A DNA stretch of 64,000 nt from Lachnospiraceae bacterium (GCA_900771995.1 CAAGQC010000096.1:1-64000); one strand, 5' to 3'. Positions 25,119 through 33,221 are shown, counted from the stretch's first letter. Translations and numbers: made by a program. Notes: generated by a model not told the origin, from the sequence alone.

Positions 25119-26822
25119 TTAGCCACGGAAGCGGTTGGATTTCTTGGGTTTCTGACGTTTTTTCGCCTGTCGTATCGCTTCTTTGCGTCGATTGCGAAGA
25201 TCCTGATCTACCGAGTGATACCGGGATCTGGACCGGTTCCTTCTGCGGTTGAATTTCCAGGTCAGGCGGGTACTGCGATGTGCGAAATGATAATTCTTGA
25301 AGAACGCCCGCAGCAGCAATGCAAGGAAAATCAGTACCGCAATTCCTACGATACAGAAAAATACCTTTACCACGTTAATGAAAATAACCGCCGGACCGCC
25401 GGAAGCGTTATTTTCTTCCTCGGGGGATGTCTCCTGCGCAGCCGTCGGAATGCCGCCGTTGTTGCCGGTTTTATCTCCTGCCTCTTCGGTTGTCTCAATG
25501 CTGTTTTCCTCTGTGGCTGCTGTGTCGGACTGCGTCTCATCGGCCGCACCGCTTTCCTCTGTTGCCTCTGCGGTCTCCGCCGTATTCTCCCGGAAGACAC
25601 TGCTGCCTTTTTCTGCCGCTGTAAAGTCCAGGGATGCCGTTCCCAGCACCACATCATTGTAAGTGTAGGTGATCACTGCCACCTGTCCGGGCTCCGTATC
25701 ATCATAGGAAATACCGGACACCGCATCCTGAAAAGTAATGGTGTTCGGCAGAGTGATGCAATCCGTCTGGTTCAGCTCCAAAATCGGTTTGGAATTGCCG
25801 AAAATGTCATTTCCGCTGTAAAAAGACCCCGCATTTTCAATGTTGTACTTGGTCTCCGTCTGAGAAATGTTCACTCTCTGGAAATTGCTGAAACCGTAGT
25901 CGAACAAAGCAATCGTATCTTCATAATAATTCGGATTTTCGTCCTTCATGACCACACAGATCAGCTTCATGCCGTCTTTTTCCGCGCAGGACACCAGCGT
26001 ACTGCGGGCAGCATCGGTATAACCGGTCTTACAGCCCACCAGATACGGGTAAGCATATTTGCCGCCGGGGATCAGTTCCATCTTATTGACTTCCATAATA
26101 TCATCCGGCTGCCGCTCCGAAGGTAAAATATGCAGCATATGGGTCATTGTCATCTTGCATAATGCTTCGTTGGCAAAAAAGGCCTTGCCGATCATGGCCA
26201 GATCGTAGGCACTGGTGTAATGATTCTCATTGGGAAGCCCGTTGGGATTGACAAAATTGGAATCCACGCAGCCCAGTTCCTTCGCTCTCTCGTTCATGAT
26301 CGGTGCAAAATCCTGCCAGGTCGTTCCGGAAATATGCTCTGCCACCGCAAAAGACACCTCATTGGCCGAGCGGATCAGAATAGCATTCAGACACTCCTCC
26401 ATGGTCAGCCGCTCACCAGGGTCGATGGCGATATGGTTGCTTCCCGGATCAATGTCATGTACCGCATCATAAGAGAAATCTACGATTTCGTCCATGCTGC
26501 AGCGCTCTGAGGCAATCAATGTTGTCAGAATCTTGGTGGTACTGGCAGGATATTCCTGCTGGTGAATATTCTTGGCATAGAGGATCGCTCCGGTATCCGC
26601 ATCCATCAGGATCGCAGACTCTGCGCTGACTACCGGTCCTGTAGGCCAGTTCTCCACCGCATTGGACTGCACGGCCAGTGACTGATTACGGGCGATATTC
26701 TCCTCTTTAATAGTCGCCGCAGAGACACTCATTCCCTGAGATGCAAAAAGGCAGAGGGCGCTGATTCCCATCACTGCCTTTGTTAAAAAACTTCTATATG
26801 AAAAATGCCTGAAAAGCTGCAT
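25119..26822 (-). CDS. dacF: D-alanyl-D-alanine carboxypeptidase with transmembrane anchor and basic tail
   Basis: Penicillin-binding protein of the S11 type that removes the last D-alanine from peptidoglycan stem peptides. In the 567-residue protein a signal segment ends near SVSAA (residue 36). The active-site motifs are S94-T-T-K97, S152-A-N154 and K265-T-G267, followed by the PBP5 C-terminal beta domain. Unusual: after an acidic Thr-Glu linker there is a transmembrane helix (FFCIVGIAVLIFLALLL) and a cytosolic-type tail of about 55 residues very rich in Arg and Lys, instead of the usual amphipathic anchor. Start is ATG 26822 because AGGAAGGA lies 9 nt upstream. It is a single-gene unit. 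Confidence 0.92.
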   Translation of the reverse strand: MQLFRHFSYRSFLTKAVMGISALCLFASQGMSVSAATIKEENIARNQSLAVQSNAVENWPTGPVVSAESAILMDADTGAILYAKNIHQQEYPASTTKILTTLIASERCSMDEIVDFSYDAVHDIDPGSNHIAIDPGERLTMEECLNAILIRSANEVSFAVAEHISGTTWQDFAPIMNERAKELGCVDSNFVNPNGLPNENHYTSAYDLAMIGKAFFANEALCKMTMTHMLHILPSERQPDDIMEVNKMELIPGGKYAYPYLVGCKTGYTDAARSTLVSCAEKDGMKLICVVMKDENPNYYEDTIALFDYGFSNFQRVNISQTETKYNIENAGSFYSGNDIFGNSKPILELNQTDCITLPNTITFQDAVSGISYDDTEPGQVAVITYTYNDVVLGTASLDFTAAEKGSSVFRENTAETAEATEESGAADETQSDTAATEENSIETTEEAGDKTGNNGGIPTAAQETSPEEENNASGGPAVIFINVVKVFFCIVGIAVLIFLALLLRAFFKNYHFAHRSTRLTWKFNRRRNRSRSRYHSVDQDLRNRRKEAIRQAKKRQKPKKSNRFRG

Positions 26823-26851
26823 GTATAAATCCTTCCTGATATCTTCAACAT

Positions 26852-26895
26852 AAAATGGTGTATGATAATACGCATTCTTTATCATACACCATTTT
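26852..26895 (-). terminator. Intrinsic terminator between phosphoesterase and dacF
   Basis: A 17-bp perfect stem (26852-26868 with 26879-26895, 10-nt loop) whose arms begin with AAAA and end with TTTT. It lies about 70 nt past the phosphoesterase stop, and could work on both strands. Confidence 0.8.
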
Positions 26896-26964
26896 ACTTA
26901 AAAACCAAAGTCTTATCTCTATTTTTTACTTCTTTTTAAGACCTTCCGTGGACAATGTCATTCT

Positions 26965-27513
26965 CTATACGGAATATCGTAAATGTTCCTGTCCGTCGAA
27001 ATCCTTCCACACAAAATCTTTCCCTTCCCAGATCATGTAACCGTGCCAGCTTTCTTCCTTCGGAATCGACACGGAACCGGGATTCATGCAGATATACTGT
27101 TCTGCCTCGTGAACGACGCATTTCGGCACATGGGTATGTCCGTGCAGTAAAATATCTCCGGGGTGCAGCGGCGGCAGCTTCTGTTCATTATAGACATGGC
27201 CATGGGTGGCATAGACCGCCAGGGTTCCTTCCGCCAGCACGCAGTAATCACTAAGCACCGGGAATTCCAGCACCATCTGATCCACCTCCGTATCGCAATT
27301 CCCACGGACACAGTAGATATCTTTTTTCCGCTCGTTCAGTAAAGCGATCACTTCCCTGGGGGCGTAATCTCTGGGCAGATCATTTCTGGGGCCGTGGTAT
27401 AAAATATCTCCCAGTAAAAGCAGCCTGTCGGCCTTTTCCTCCGTATATGCTTCCAACAGTTTCCGACAGTAATATGCCGATCCGTGAATATCCGATGCAA
27501 TCATCCATTTCAT
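26965..27513 (-). CDS. YfcE-type metallophosphoesterase
   Basis: Calcineurin-like phosphodiesterase of the YfcE group, 182 residues. Metal-binding motifs are visible in order: SDIHGS (residues 6-11), LLGDILYHGPRND, VRGNCD, ATHGHV and LLHGHTHVP. YfcE-type enzymes cleave phosphodiesters and need Mn or similar metals; the natural substrate is unknown. The start is ATG 27513 (MKWMIASDIH) with AGGAGGAG directly upstream; the frame is open to 27564 without such a site. It is divergent from trmB with a 110-bp gap. Confidence 0.9.
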   Translation of the reverse strand: MKWMIASDIHGSAYYCRKLLEAYTEEKADRLLLLGDILYHGPRNDLPRDYAPREVIALLNERKKDIYCVRGNCDTEVDQMVLEFPVLSDYCVLAEGTLAVYATHGHVYNEQKLPPLHPGDILLHGHTHVPKCVVHEAEQYICMNPGSVSIPKEESWHGYMIWEGKDFVWKDFDGQEHLRYSV

Positions 27514-27557
27514 AAGTCTTCTCCTCCTACTGTCAGTATAATCCCCCGCCCGGTGAC

Positions 27558-27586
27558 TTGACAAGCTTTCTCAGATAAAGTACATT
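27558..27586 (+). promoter_or_regulatory. Promoter of trmB-trxA
   Basis: TTGACA (27558-27563), 17 nt, then TACATT (27581-27586), about 38 nt upstream of the trmB ATG. The -35 box is perfect; the -10 box matches four of six. Confidence 0.6.
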
Positions 27587-27623
27587 GACAATACAGATTA
27601 CTATAAGAAAGGCTGAGATTACC

Positions 27624-28268
27624 ATGAGGTTACGAAATATTACCGGTTCCCGGGAAGTCATTGCGGAAAGTCCCTTTGTCGTACCGGAAGATACTTTGGA
27701 GGCATGCCCCGGAACCTGGCATGAGATTTTCAGAAACGATCATCCGATCCATATTGAGATTGGTATGGGAAAAGGACGTTTCCTGCACACCCTTGCCAGT
27801 CAGAACCCGCAGATCAATTATGTGGGAATTGAGAAATATTCCAGCGTATTGCTCCGCGCGATCCAGAAAATGGAAGAGGACGAGCTTCCGAACCTGAAAT
27901 TTATCCGTATGGATGCGGAGGATATCGATAAGGTTTTCGGAAAGGGGGAAGTGGATCGCATTTACCTGAATTTCTCCGATCCCTGGCCCAAGGACCGCCA
28001 TGCGAAGAGGAGACTTCCTTCCAGACAGTTTCTGGCACGCTACGATGTGATTCTGAAAAAAGAAGGCACACTGGAATTCAAGACGGACAATCGCCCGTTG
28101 TTTGATTTTGCGGTAGAGGAGCTGGAACCCGCCGGCTGGAAAGCACAGGTGATCACTTACGATCTGCATAACGATGCGGCACTGATGGAAGGGAATGTCA
28201 TGACCGAATACGAGGAAAAGTTTTCCTCCGTCGGCAATCCCATCTGCAAATATATCATTTACAGATAA
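27624..28268 (+). CDS. trmB: tRNA (guanine-N7)-methyltransferase
   Basis: SAM-dependent enzyme that makes m7G46 in the variable loop of tRNAs. The 214-residue protein has the SAM-binding motif IEIGMGKGRFL, the acidic GIEKYSSVLLRA strand, and the family signature NFSDPWPKDRHAKRRL followed by FKTDNRPLFDFAVEEL. Start is ATG 27624 (MRLRNITGSR), with AAAGG upstream; the frame extends to 27585 but with no site. It is followed at 63 nt by a thioredoxin gene in the same direction, both before one strong terminator. Confidence 0.96.
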   Translation: MRLRNITGSREVIAESPFVVPEDTLEACPGTWHEIFRNDHPIHIEIGMGKGRFLHTLASQNPQINYVGIEKYSSVLLRAIQKMEEDELPNLKFIRMDAEDIDKVFGKGEVDRIYLNFSDPWPKDRHAKRRLPSRQFLARYDVILKKEGTLEFKTDNRPLFDFAVEELEPAGWKAQVITYDLHNDAALMEGNVMTEYEEKFSSVGNPICKYIIYR

Positions 28269-28331
28269 AGCCCGGAATATAGAATCTTATTTTTGAGATA
28301 CTATCAACAGATGACAGAAAGGAAGGATACT

Positions 28332-28652
28332 ATGGAATATACGTTTACCGTTGCTAATTTTGAGGAAGAAGTTCTGAACTCCGCCCTGCCCGTTCTGGTA
28401 GATTTCTACGCAGACTGGTGCAATCCCTGCAAGATGATGGCTCCTACCGTAGCCAAGCTGGCAGAAGCTTACGAGGGAAAAGTAAAGGTCGGCAAGATCA
28501 ATGTGGATGAGAACATGACCATCGCCCAGAAATATCGCGTGGCAAGCATTCCGAATTTTGTAATCTTCAGAGACGGCCAGCCCGTGGCCAACTTCGTCGG
28601 CGCCATGTCCGAGGCAGACTTCCGCCAGAAGCTGGAGCAGGCGATTCTGTAA
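28332..28652 (+). CDS. trxA: Thioredoxin
   Basis: Small cytosolic disulfide reductase, 106 residues. The active site is WCNPCK (about residues 29-34); Asn replaces the usual Gly of WCGPC. The cis-proline segment VASIPNFVIF is present, as is the PVLVDFYADW strand. Start is ATG 28332 with AAAGGAAGG just upstream; the in-frame ATG at 28293 lacks a site. The altered residue between the cysteines is expected to change redox potential slightly; this is inference. A strong terminator follows 13 nt after the stop. Confidence 0.95.
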   Translation: MEYTFTVANFEEEVLNSALPVLVDFYADWCNPCKMMAPTVAKLAEAYEGKVKVGKINVDENMTIAQKYRVASIPNFVIFRDGQPVANFVGAMSEADFRQKLEQAIL

Positions 28653-28665
28653 ACACAAGATCTTA

Positions 28666-28709
28666 AAAACCGGGTACGGTGAGAAATATCTCTGCCGTAC
28701 CCGGTTTTC
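28666..28709 (+). terminator. Strong intrinsic terminator after trxA
   Basis: A 14-bp perfect stem AAAACCGGGTACGG/CCGTACCCGGTTTT (28666-28679 with 28695-28708). The right arm ends in TTTT on the plus strand and the left arm gives TTTT on the minus strand, so it can also stop transcription of the remnant gene on the other side. Confidence 0.92.
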
Positions 28710-28969
28710 TATCTATCTTTCTTCTTTGGTAATGTAATAATACTGTCCGCATCCGCCGCAATCTGCTCCGGGGTTCCCACGGCAACGACTCTGCCGCCGT
28801 CTGAAATGATTCACAAATAGATTCTGCCATGGGACGCATCTCTTCCGGCAGAGAATCCGGCGATCCCCACAATTTTGTGCAGGGGAACATCCACATCTAT
28901 ATTTTTCAGGTTATGAACCCTTGCACCTCTTACTTTGATATGCTTTGGCTCATTGTTTTCGTTTTCCAT
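28709..28969 (-). pseudogene. Remnant of a UvrA-like ATPase gene, middle lost
   Basis: From ATG 28969 the minus strand encodes a clear UvrA-type N-terminus (IKVRGARVHNLKNIDVDVPL, then KIVGIAGFS), which stops being UvrA-like exactly where the P-loop GSGKSS should be, and meets TGA soon after. Just downstream, in another frame, the sequence gives a UvrA-type C-terminus (DGGRVVAVGTPEQIAADADS) that ends at TAG 28711-28709. So the first 40 and last 30 codons of a gene normally 750-950 codons long are joined by a deletion of more than 2 kb. It is between the trxA terminator and an unknown gene. The N-terminal wording fits the UvrA paralogue group better than UvrA itself. Confidence 0.8.
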
Positions 28970-28999
28970 GACCGTACTCCTTGTCTTTTTCTTCCGTTT

Positions 29000-29911
29000 T
29001 TAAAACAGATCCAACATATTGTCCAGATAGATTTCTTCTCTGACCTGCAGCTGATACTCCGGTTTCGTCATATAATACAATAAAAATTCCAGGATCAGTG
29101 CGCTGCCCAGTCCCCGCCCCTCGATCTTATAATTGGAAAATCCCATGGGCAGATAACTCTTCTGAATGTCTTCCACGCTGATAAATCCGGGATTTTTCAT
29201 GGCTTTGGAGAAACGATACCCTTCCTCCGCCCCCGGAGAAACGCAACAAAAATCCGGATCTTCTCCCAGATTCCTTCGGCTGACCGCTTCGTAGCATTCC
29301 TTCCTGTCCTTACAGCCGAAATAACAGCATTCATTGCACAGGAATTCCACTTTGTCTTTCTGCGGTTCTGTCAGCGTATTTAATTTTTCGAAAGGCTTGT
29401 TCAGGCGAAAATCCGGTACGACATAGCGAAAATCGTCTCTGTCGATTTCCTTTTTTAACGCTTCAAAATCTGTCAGAACCTTCGTAGTGGAGGATACCAG
29501 ATAAAGTTCCGGATAATGACTTTTCAGATACTGTAACAGCAGTTCCGAATGGACGATCACACCATTCTCCGGGGTTGCATTTTCCGCAAACAGGGTGCAA
29601 AGTTCATTGCATTTTCTATCCGAAAGATGTTCCTCGATAAGCTTTGAATTACTGAAGGTCAGGCGGGCTGAAATACCATATTCCTGTAACAATGCCAGTA
29701 CTTCCCCGGCATCGTGATCCTCCATCGACACACGTCCGCCGCCCCAGATGCAGTCCGGCGGGGCTCCGTAGATGGAACCGATGTCGCACCAGTCGTAAAA
29801 ATATTCCCGATGCTCCCGGAACAGCGGCAGGAATATCCGGTATAATTCATAGAATTCAAACAGACCGGGAAGATGGTAATAGGCGGTTTGTTTATTCATG
29901 CTTCCTTTCAT
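29000..29911 (-). CDS. Unknown protein with a Cys-rich C-terminal motif (U32-peptidase-like?)
   Basis: I do not recognise this 303-residue cytosolic protein with certainty. The middle has alternating strands and helices (ARLTFSNSKLIEEHL, then GVIVHSELLLQYLK, ELYLVSSTTKVL, FRYVVPDFRLNK) that look like part of a TIM-type barrel, as in U32 peptidases. A cysteine cluster follows: CNECCYFGCKDRKECYE (about residues 197-213) and later FCCVSP, which could bind a metal or iron-sulfur cluster. ATG 29911 follows GGAGG at 7 nt. It stands alone between the UvrA-like remnant and the MetE-like gene. Confidence 0.55.
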   Translation of the reverse strand: MKGSMNKQTAYYHLPGLFEFYELYRIFLPLFREHREYFYDWCDIGSIYGAPPDCIWGGGRVSMEDHDAGEVLALLQEYGISARLTFSNSKLIEEHLSDRKCNELCTLFAENATPENGVIVHSELLLQYLKSHYPELYLVSSTTKVLTDFEALKKEIDRDDFRYVVPDFRLNKPFEKLNTLTEPQKDKVEFLCNECCYFGCKDRKECYEAVSRRNLGEDPDFCCVSPGAEEGYRFSKAMKNPGFISVEDIQKSYLPMGFSNYKIEGRGLGSALILEFLLYYMTKPEYQLQVREEIYLDNMLDLF

Positions 29912-30023
29912 TCTGTTTCCTCCGTATTATTCCTGTTTTCCCTGATGTGTCATTGTTACTTCCTCCACGAGCTGCTCCGGCGGGATTACCATATAATGTT
30001 AAATATGCCTAACCATAGGTGTA

Positions 30024-31181
30024 TTATAGCTTATCTGTGAAAATGAAACAATCGGTTTTGTATTTTCCCCAGACTTCCTCCGCCACTTCTTTCACCAGCC
30101 GGAGTTTTGCCCACTGTTCTTCCTCGGTCAGCTTGTTACCGATCTCGCAGGAGGCAAATCCGCACTGGGGGCTTAAGTATAATCTCTCCAGCGGAATATA
30201 TTTTGCCGCATCATGGATTCTGTCAATGACAAGCTGCTTGTCCTCCAGTACAGGAGACTTGGTGGTGATCAGTCCCAGCACTACCTTTTTCTCCCCGGAT
30301 ACCTTGGCCAAAGGTGCAAAGCCGCCGGATCTCTCGTCGTCGAACTCCAGGAAATATGCATTCACATTCTCTTCTCCGAACAGAATGTCCGCTACGGAAT
30401 CATAGGCACCTTCGCTTGCGTAGGTGGAATGGAAATTGCCACGGCATACATGGGTGTTGATGATCATATCCTTCGGTGCATTGGCGATCACCTTATTGTT
30501 AATATCCTTGTGGGCTTTCTGGAATTCAATAATTCCCTCTCTGGTGGTTCCGTACAGGGTGTGGCCGATCTTATCCGCAAACATGCCCCAGGTACAATCA
30601 TCCAGCTGTAAATTCCGGCATCCTGCCGCATAGAGATCATCGATCACTTTTCCATAGGCCGCCACGATGTCATTTACCAGTTCCTGCTCATCCGGATAAT
30701 GCTTCTCTGTGCAGCCTCGGTTAAAGGGCATGGTAAACTGCGCCAGGAACTGGGCCGGGGAAGGTATGGTCTGCTTTGCTACCGTATTTTCATCCTCCAA
30801 TGCTTTTACAAACCGGAAATGCTCTACAAAAGGATGCTCTCCGGTCAGTCCGATCTTGCCTACAATGTAGGTGTCATCCACCATTGCCGCCTCGCCGTGG
30901 AACGGAAGACCCGTCTTGGTGGGAGTGTGGCCGATGCCGTCAAATCCCCACATGAAATCCAGATGCCAGGTGGCTCTGCGGAATTCACCGTCCGTGATCA
31001 CATGATAGCCCAGTTCCTTGATCTTGCTCACAAGTTCTATGATGGCTTCGTCTTCCACTTCCTTCAGTGCCGCAGCATTGATCTTTCCTTCATCAAACTG
31101 TCTTCTTGCCTTCTTCAGCTTCTCCGGTCTTAAAAAGCTTCCTACGAAATCATAACGAAAAGGTGTCTGTAAATTGCTCAT
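30024..31181 (-). CDS. MetE C-terminal-domain-like protein (YxjG type)
   Basis: A 385-residue protein of the cobalamin-independent methionine synthase fold, C-terminal half only, as in YxjG/YxjH of Bacillus. Typical segments are RYDFVGSFLRP, VITDGEFRRATWHLDF, NLQLDDCTWG, NTHVCRGNFHSTY (zinc ligands His and Cys) and SPQCGFASCE (last zinc Cys). It probably transfers a methyl group to homocysteine or a related thiol; the methyl donor is not visible. The start is ATG 31181 (MSNLQTPFRY), with GGAGAG upstream. A near-consensus promoter lies 44 nt upstream. A LysR gene is just upstream, separated by a terminator. Confidence 0.88.
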   Translation of the reverse strand: MSNLQTPFRYDFVGSFLRPEKLKKARRQFDEGKINAAALKEVEDEAIIELVSKIKELGYHVITDGEFRRATWHLDFMWGFDGIGHTPTKTGLPFHGEAAMVDDTYIVGKIGLTGEHPFVEHFRFVKALEDENTVAKQTIPSPAQFLAQFTMPFNRGCTEKHYPDEQELVNDIVAAYGKVIDDLYAAGCRNLQLDDCTWGMFADKIGHTLYGTTREGIIEFQKAHKDINNKVIANAPKDMIINTHVCRGNFHSTYASEGAYDSVADILFGEENVNAYFLEFDDERSGGFAPLAKVSGEKKVVLGLITTKSPVLEDKQLVIDRIHDAAKYIPLERLYLSPQCGFASCEIGNKLTEEEQWAKLRLVKEVAEEVWGKYKTDCFIFTDKL

Positions 31182-31224
31182 TGTCATTCTCTCCATTTCT
31201 TTTGTCGTTTTTTGAATTGTTCTC

Positions 31225-31252
31225 ATTATAAGAGAAATGGTGAAATCAGCAA
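31225..31252 (-). promoter_or_regulatory. Promoter of the MetE-like gene
   Basis: On the minus strand TTGCTG (31252-31247), 16 nt, then TATAAT (31230-31225). No S-box or T-box leader is recognisable in the short untranslated region, so control is more likely by the nearby LysR protein. Confidence 0.6.
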
Positions 31253-31261
31253 AATACATAA

Positions 31262-31300
31262 AAATAAGGGTTGTCCATAGTTTTAAACTATGGACAACCC
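31262..31300 (-). terminator. Terminator of the LysR gene
   Basis: Perfect 13-bp stem GGGTTGTCCATAG/CTATGGACAACCC (31268-31280 with 31288-31300) starting 3 nt past the LysR stop, followed on the minus strand by a T-rich stretch. Confidence 0.8.
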
Positions 31301-31302
31301 AT

Positions 31303-32202
31303 TCATCCTAAATACTTCTGCAGGGCCTCCAGATAGGAAGATCCCAGCCTACTGAGCATTCCCTTTCTGTGTGTGATATAACCGATCCGCATGTCACTCT
31401 CATCGGCCAGCGGCACGGCGATAATATCTTTTCCGTTTAATTTTTTATCGATAACACCGCTGCACACGGTGTAACCGTTCAGGCCGATCAGCAGATTGAA
31501 CAGTGTCGCTCTGTCCCGCACCCGGATATTTTTCTTGCGTTCAAACTCAGAGAAGATCTCCTCTGAAAAGTAAAAGGAATTGTGCTCCCCCTGTTCAAAA
31601 GACAGGTACGGGTATTCTTCCAGTTCTTCGTTGGTGATCATGCTGTTTCCCGCCAGCGGATGTTTTCTGCTGATAAATACATGGGGTCTGGCAATAAACA
31701 ACTGGTGAAATTCCAGATCGTGGGATTTCAACAGCTTACCGAGTACCGCCTCATTAAAATCATTCAGGAACAGGATCCCGATCTCGCTGCGCAAACGCGC
31801 CACATCCTCTATAATCTCATAGGTCTGGGTCTCCCGCAGGCTAAAATCGTATTCTTCCTGTCCGTACTTTTTGATCAGATCCACGAACGCATTGACGGCA
31901 AAGGAATAATGCTGGGTGGATACACAGAACTGCTTTTTGCCACCGGAATTTCCCTTGTATTTGTCCTCCAGGATTGCCGCCTGCTCCAACACCTGTCTCG
32001 CATATCCCAGGAAATCATCCCCTTCTTTGGAAAGCGCGATCCCCTTGTTGGTCCGGTTGAAAATAACAATATTCATTTCCTTTTCCAGCTCATGGATCGC
32101 GTTAGTCAGACTAGGCTGGGAAACATACAGCTTGTTGGCCGCTTCCGTGATGGTGCCGGTCTCCGCCACTGTTATTACATACTTTAACTGTTGAAGTGTC
32201 AT
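31303..32202 (-). CDS. LysR-family transcriptional regulator
   Basis: A 299-residue activator/repressor with an N-terminal winged helix-turn-helix (TLQQLKYVITVAETG, then ITEAANKLYVSQPSLTNAI) and a C-terminal substrate-binding domain (about 90-295). Start ATG 32202 follows GGGGAAG and overlaps the stop of a 32-residue peptide gene as TAATG, so the two are translated together. The MetE-like gene directly downstream is a plausible target, because LysR proteins often control methionine-related genes; the ligand is unknown. Confidence 0.93.
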   Translation of the reverse strand: MTLQQLKYVITVAETGTITEAANKLYVSQPSLTNAIHELEKEMNIVIFNRTNKGIALSKEGDDFLGYARQVLEQAAILEDKYKGNSGGKKQFCVSTQHYSFAVNAFVDLIKKYGQEEYDFSLRETQTYEIIEDVARLRSEIGILFLNDFNEAVLGKLLKSHDLEFHQLFIARPHVFISRKHPLAGNSMITNEELEEYPYLSFEQGEHNSFYFSEEIFSEFERKKNIRVRDRATLFNLLIGLNGYTVCSGVIDKKLNGKDIIAVPLADESDMRIGYITHRKGMLSRLGSSYLEALQKYLG

Positions 32203-32300
32203 TATCTTCCCCATTTTTTATCTTTTTTACTTTCACCGTAAATGGCAACAGCGACGCACAGGATCGCCGCTGCGATCGCCAGCCAGAATGTCAGATCCAT
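32202..32300 (-). CDS. 32-residue membrane peptide coupled to the LysR gene
   Basis: A short open frame from ATG 32300, with GGGAGTG about 8 nt upstream, coding M-D-L-T-F-W then a hydrophobic helix (LAIAAAILCVAVAIY) and a basic end (ESKKDKKWGR). The stop TAA shares a base with the LysR ATG. The ribosome-binding site, the single helix and the coupled junction make it likely to be real. Function is unknown; a small sensor or regulator of the membrane is a guess. It is transcribed from a promoter that contains a perfect dyad. Confidence 0.65.
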   Translation of the reverse strand: MDLTFWLAIAAAILCVAVAIYGESKKDKKWGR

Positions 32301-32336
32301 ATATTGTCACTCCCAAAGTTTTCAAAATCTCTTTCT

Positions 32337-32366
32337 AAGGTTAGCACTCGCTAACCTTCCTGTCAA
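32337..32366 (-). promoter_or_regulatory. Promoter with TetR-type operator dyad
   Basis: On the minus strand TTGACA (32366-32361) and TAACCT (32343-32338) are 17 nt apart. A perfect 9-bp inverted repeat AAGGTTAGC-GAGT-GCTAACCTT (32337-32358) fills the spacer and the -10 box, so a bound repressor would block RNA polymerase. The form GTTAGC-N4-GCTAAC is like operators of TetR-family repressors. No TetR gene is in the window. Confidence 0.6.
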
Positions 32367-32397
32367 TCATTCTTCCTTTGGGATACGGAATTTGTCC

Positions 32398-32628
32398 TCA
32401 GACAATATCTTTCAGTTCTTCCTCTTCCTGACGTTTCATTTTCTCGATTTCTTTTTTATTGATTTTCTCTGCTATAACAGAAATTACCGCCGTTCCGATG
32501 ATAAGTATCGCAGCCTCTAATCCGGTATTTTCATAATCCGCAAATAAGGATACTACAAACATGATAAGTGAGGTAACGATCAGACCAGCCTCTATGTATT
32601 TTAATTTTTCCCGCCAGCGCTGCATCAT
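32398..32628 (-). CDS. Small two-helix membrane protein
   Basis: A 76-residue protein with two hydrophobic helices (about residues 13-30 and 38-53) and a charged, lysine- and glutamate-rich C-terminal helix. No family recognised. The ATG overlaps the stop of the upstream gene by 4 nt, so it is coupled to it and probably works with it in the membrane. Confidence 0.7.
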   Translation of the reverse strand: MMQRWREKLKYIEAGLIVTSLIMFVVSLFADYENTGLEAAILIIGTAVISVIAEKINKKEIEKMKRQEEEELKDIV

Positions 32629-33221
32629 AAGATCAGTCCCTCCCTTGCATCCACACCGGTCTCCTTGCGGTTCAGGTAATCAAACGAAATCATCTTATGT
32701 TTCACATAGAGCCGCTCGAGAGTCATAATGGGAATCTTGTAAGAATCTCCCCGTTCTTCCCAATATCCCACGCCGTCTTCTCTCTCCTGCTCAATCAGCA
32801 TGTGAATGTATGGATCTTTGTCGGTGTAGCAGATGTAGAACTTTTTCAGGCTTCCCATAGTAGGCGTGACTGCGATCTCCACATGGCCCGTCCGGTATTT
32901 CGCCAGCCACTTGATGGCATATTCGATCTGGGAAAAATCCGTGACGGTCTCCACCTTATCCCCGTAAGTTAAGGTGAATGTGTAGGTCAGAGACTTGTCG
33001 ATCTTATACTTGGTGTATTTCGTTTTCTCCTTGTGGTATTTGACAGAAAAGTGAACACTGATCACGAAGATCACCAGACCCAGCAGAAACATGATAAGCG
33101 GCGGCAGGATCTGCTTCTCCTTCGTCGCACCGCAGAAATAAATGACCGGGAACACCATAAATATCAGTCCCACCATAATGAGACCGGAATAAAACGATTC
33201 CCAACTCCTCTTTGCAAACAT
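32625..33221 (-). CDS. Membrane protein with C-terminal cytosolic domain, unknown function
   Basis: A 198-residue protein. Two hydrophobic helices near the N-terminus (about residues 9-30 and 38-58) are followed by a soluble domain of about 130 residues with KSLTYTFTLTYGDKVETV and GHVEIAVTPTMGSLKKFYI. I do not recognise the family. Start is ATG 33221 (MFAKRSWESF) because AAAGGAG and GGGGAG lie upstream; the in-frame ATG at 33254 has no site. Coupled by a 4-nt overlap to the small membrane protein downstream. Confidence 0.7.
   Translation of the reverse strand: MFAKRSWESFYSGLIMVGLIFMVFPVIYFCGATKEKQILPPLIMFLLGLVIFVISVHFSVKYHKEKTKYTKYKIDKSLTYTFTLTYGDKVETVTDFSQIEYAIKWLAKYRTGHVEIAVTPTMGSLKKFYICYTDKDPYIHMLIEQEREDGVGYWEERGDSYKIPIMTLERLYVKHKMISFDYLNRKETGVDAREGLIL

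Noticed and set aside
28663..28896. A 77-codon minus-strand frame over the UvrA-like remnant as a real gene
   Set aside because: It is another frame through the joined ends of the UvrA-like gene. The two flanking segments match UvrA in other frames.
31182..31260. S-box (SAM) riboswitch before the MetE-like gene
   Set aside because: The untranslated region is only about 40 nt from the likely start site and lacks the conserved S-box pairs.
32337..32358. TTAGCACTC sequence resembling half of a CIRCE heat-shock operator
   Set aside because: CIRCE needs TTAGCACTC and GAGTGCTAA arms spaced by 9 nt. Here the dyad is AAGGTTAGC-N4-GCTAACCTT, which fits a TetR-type operator better.
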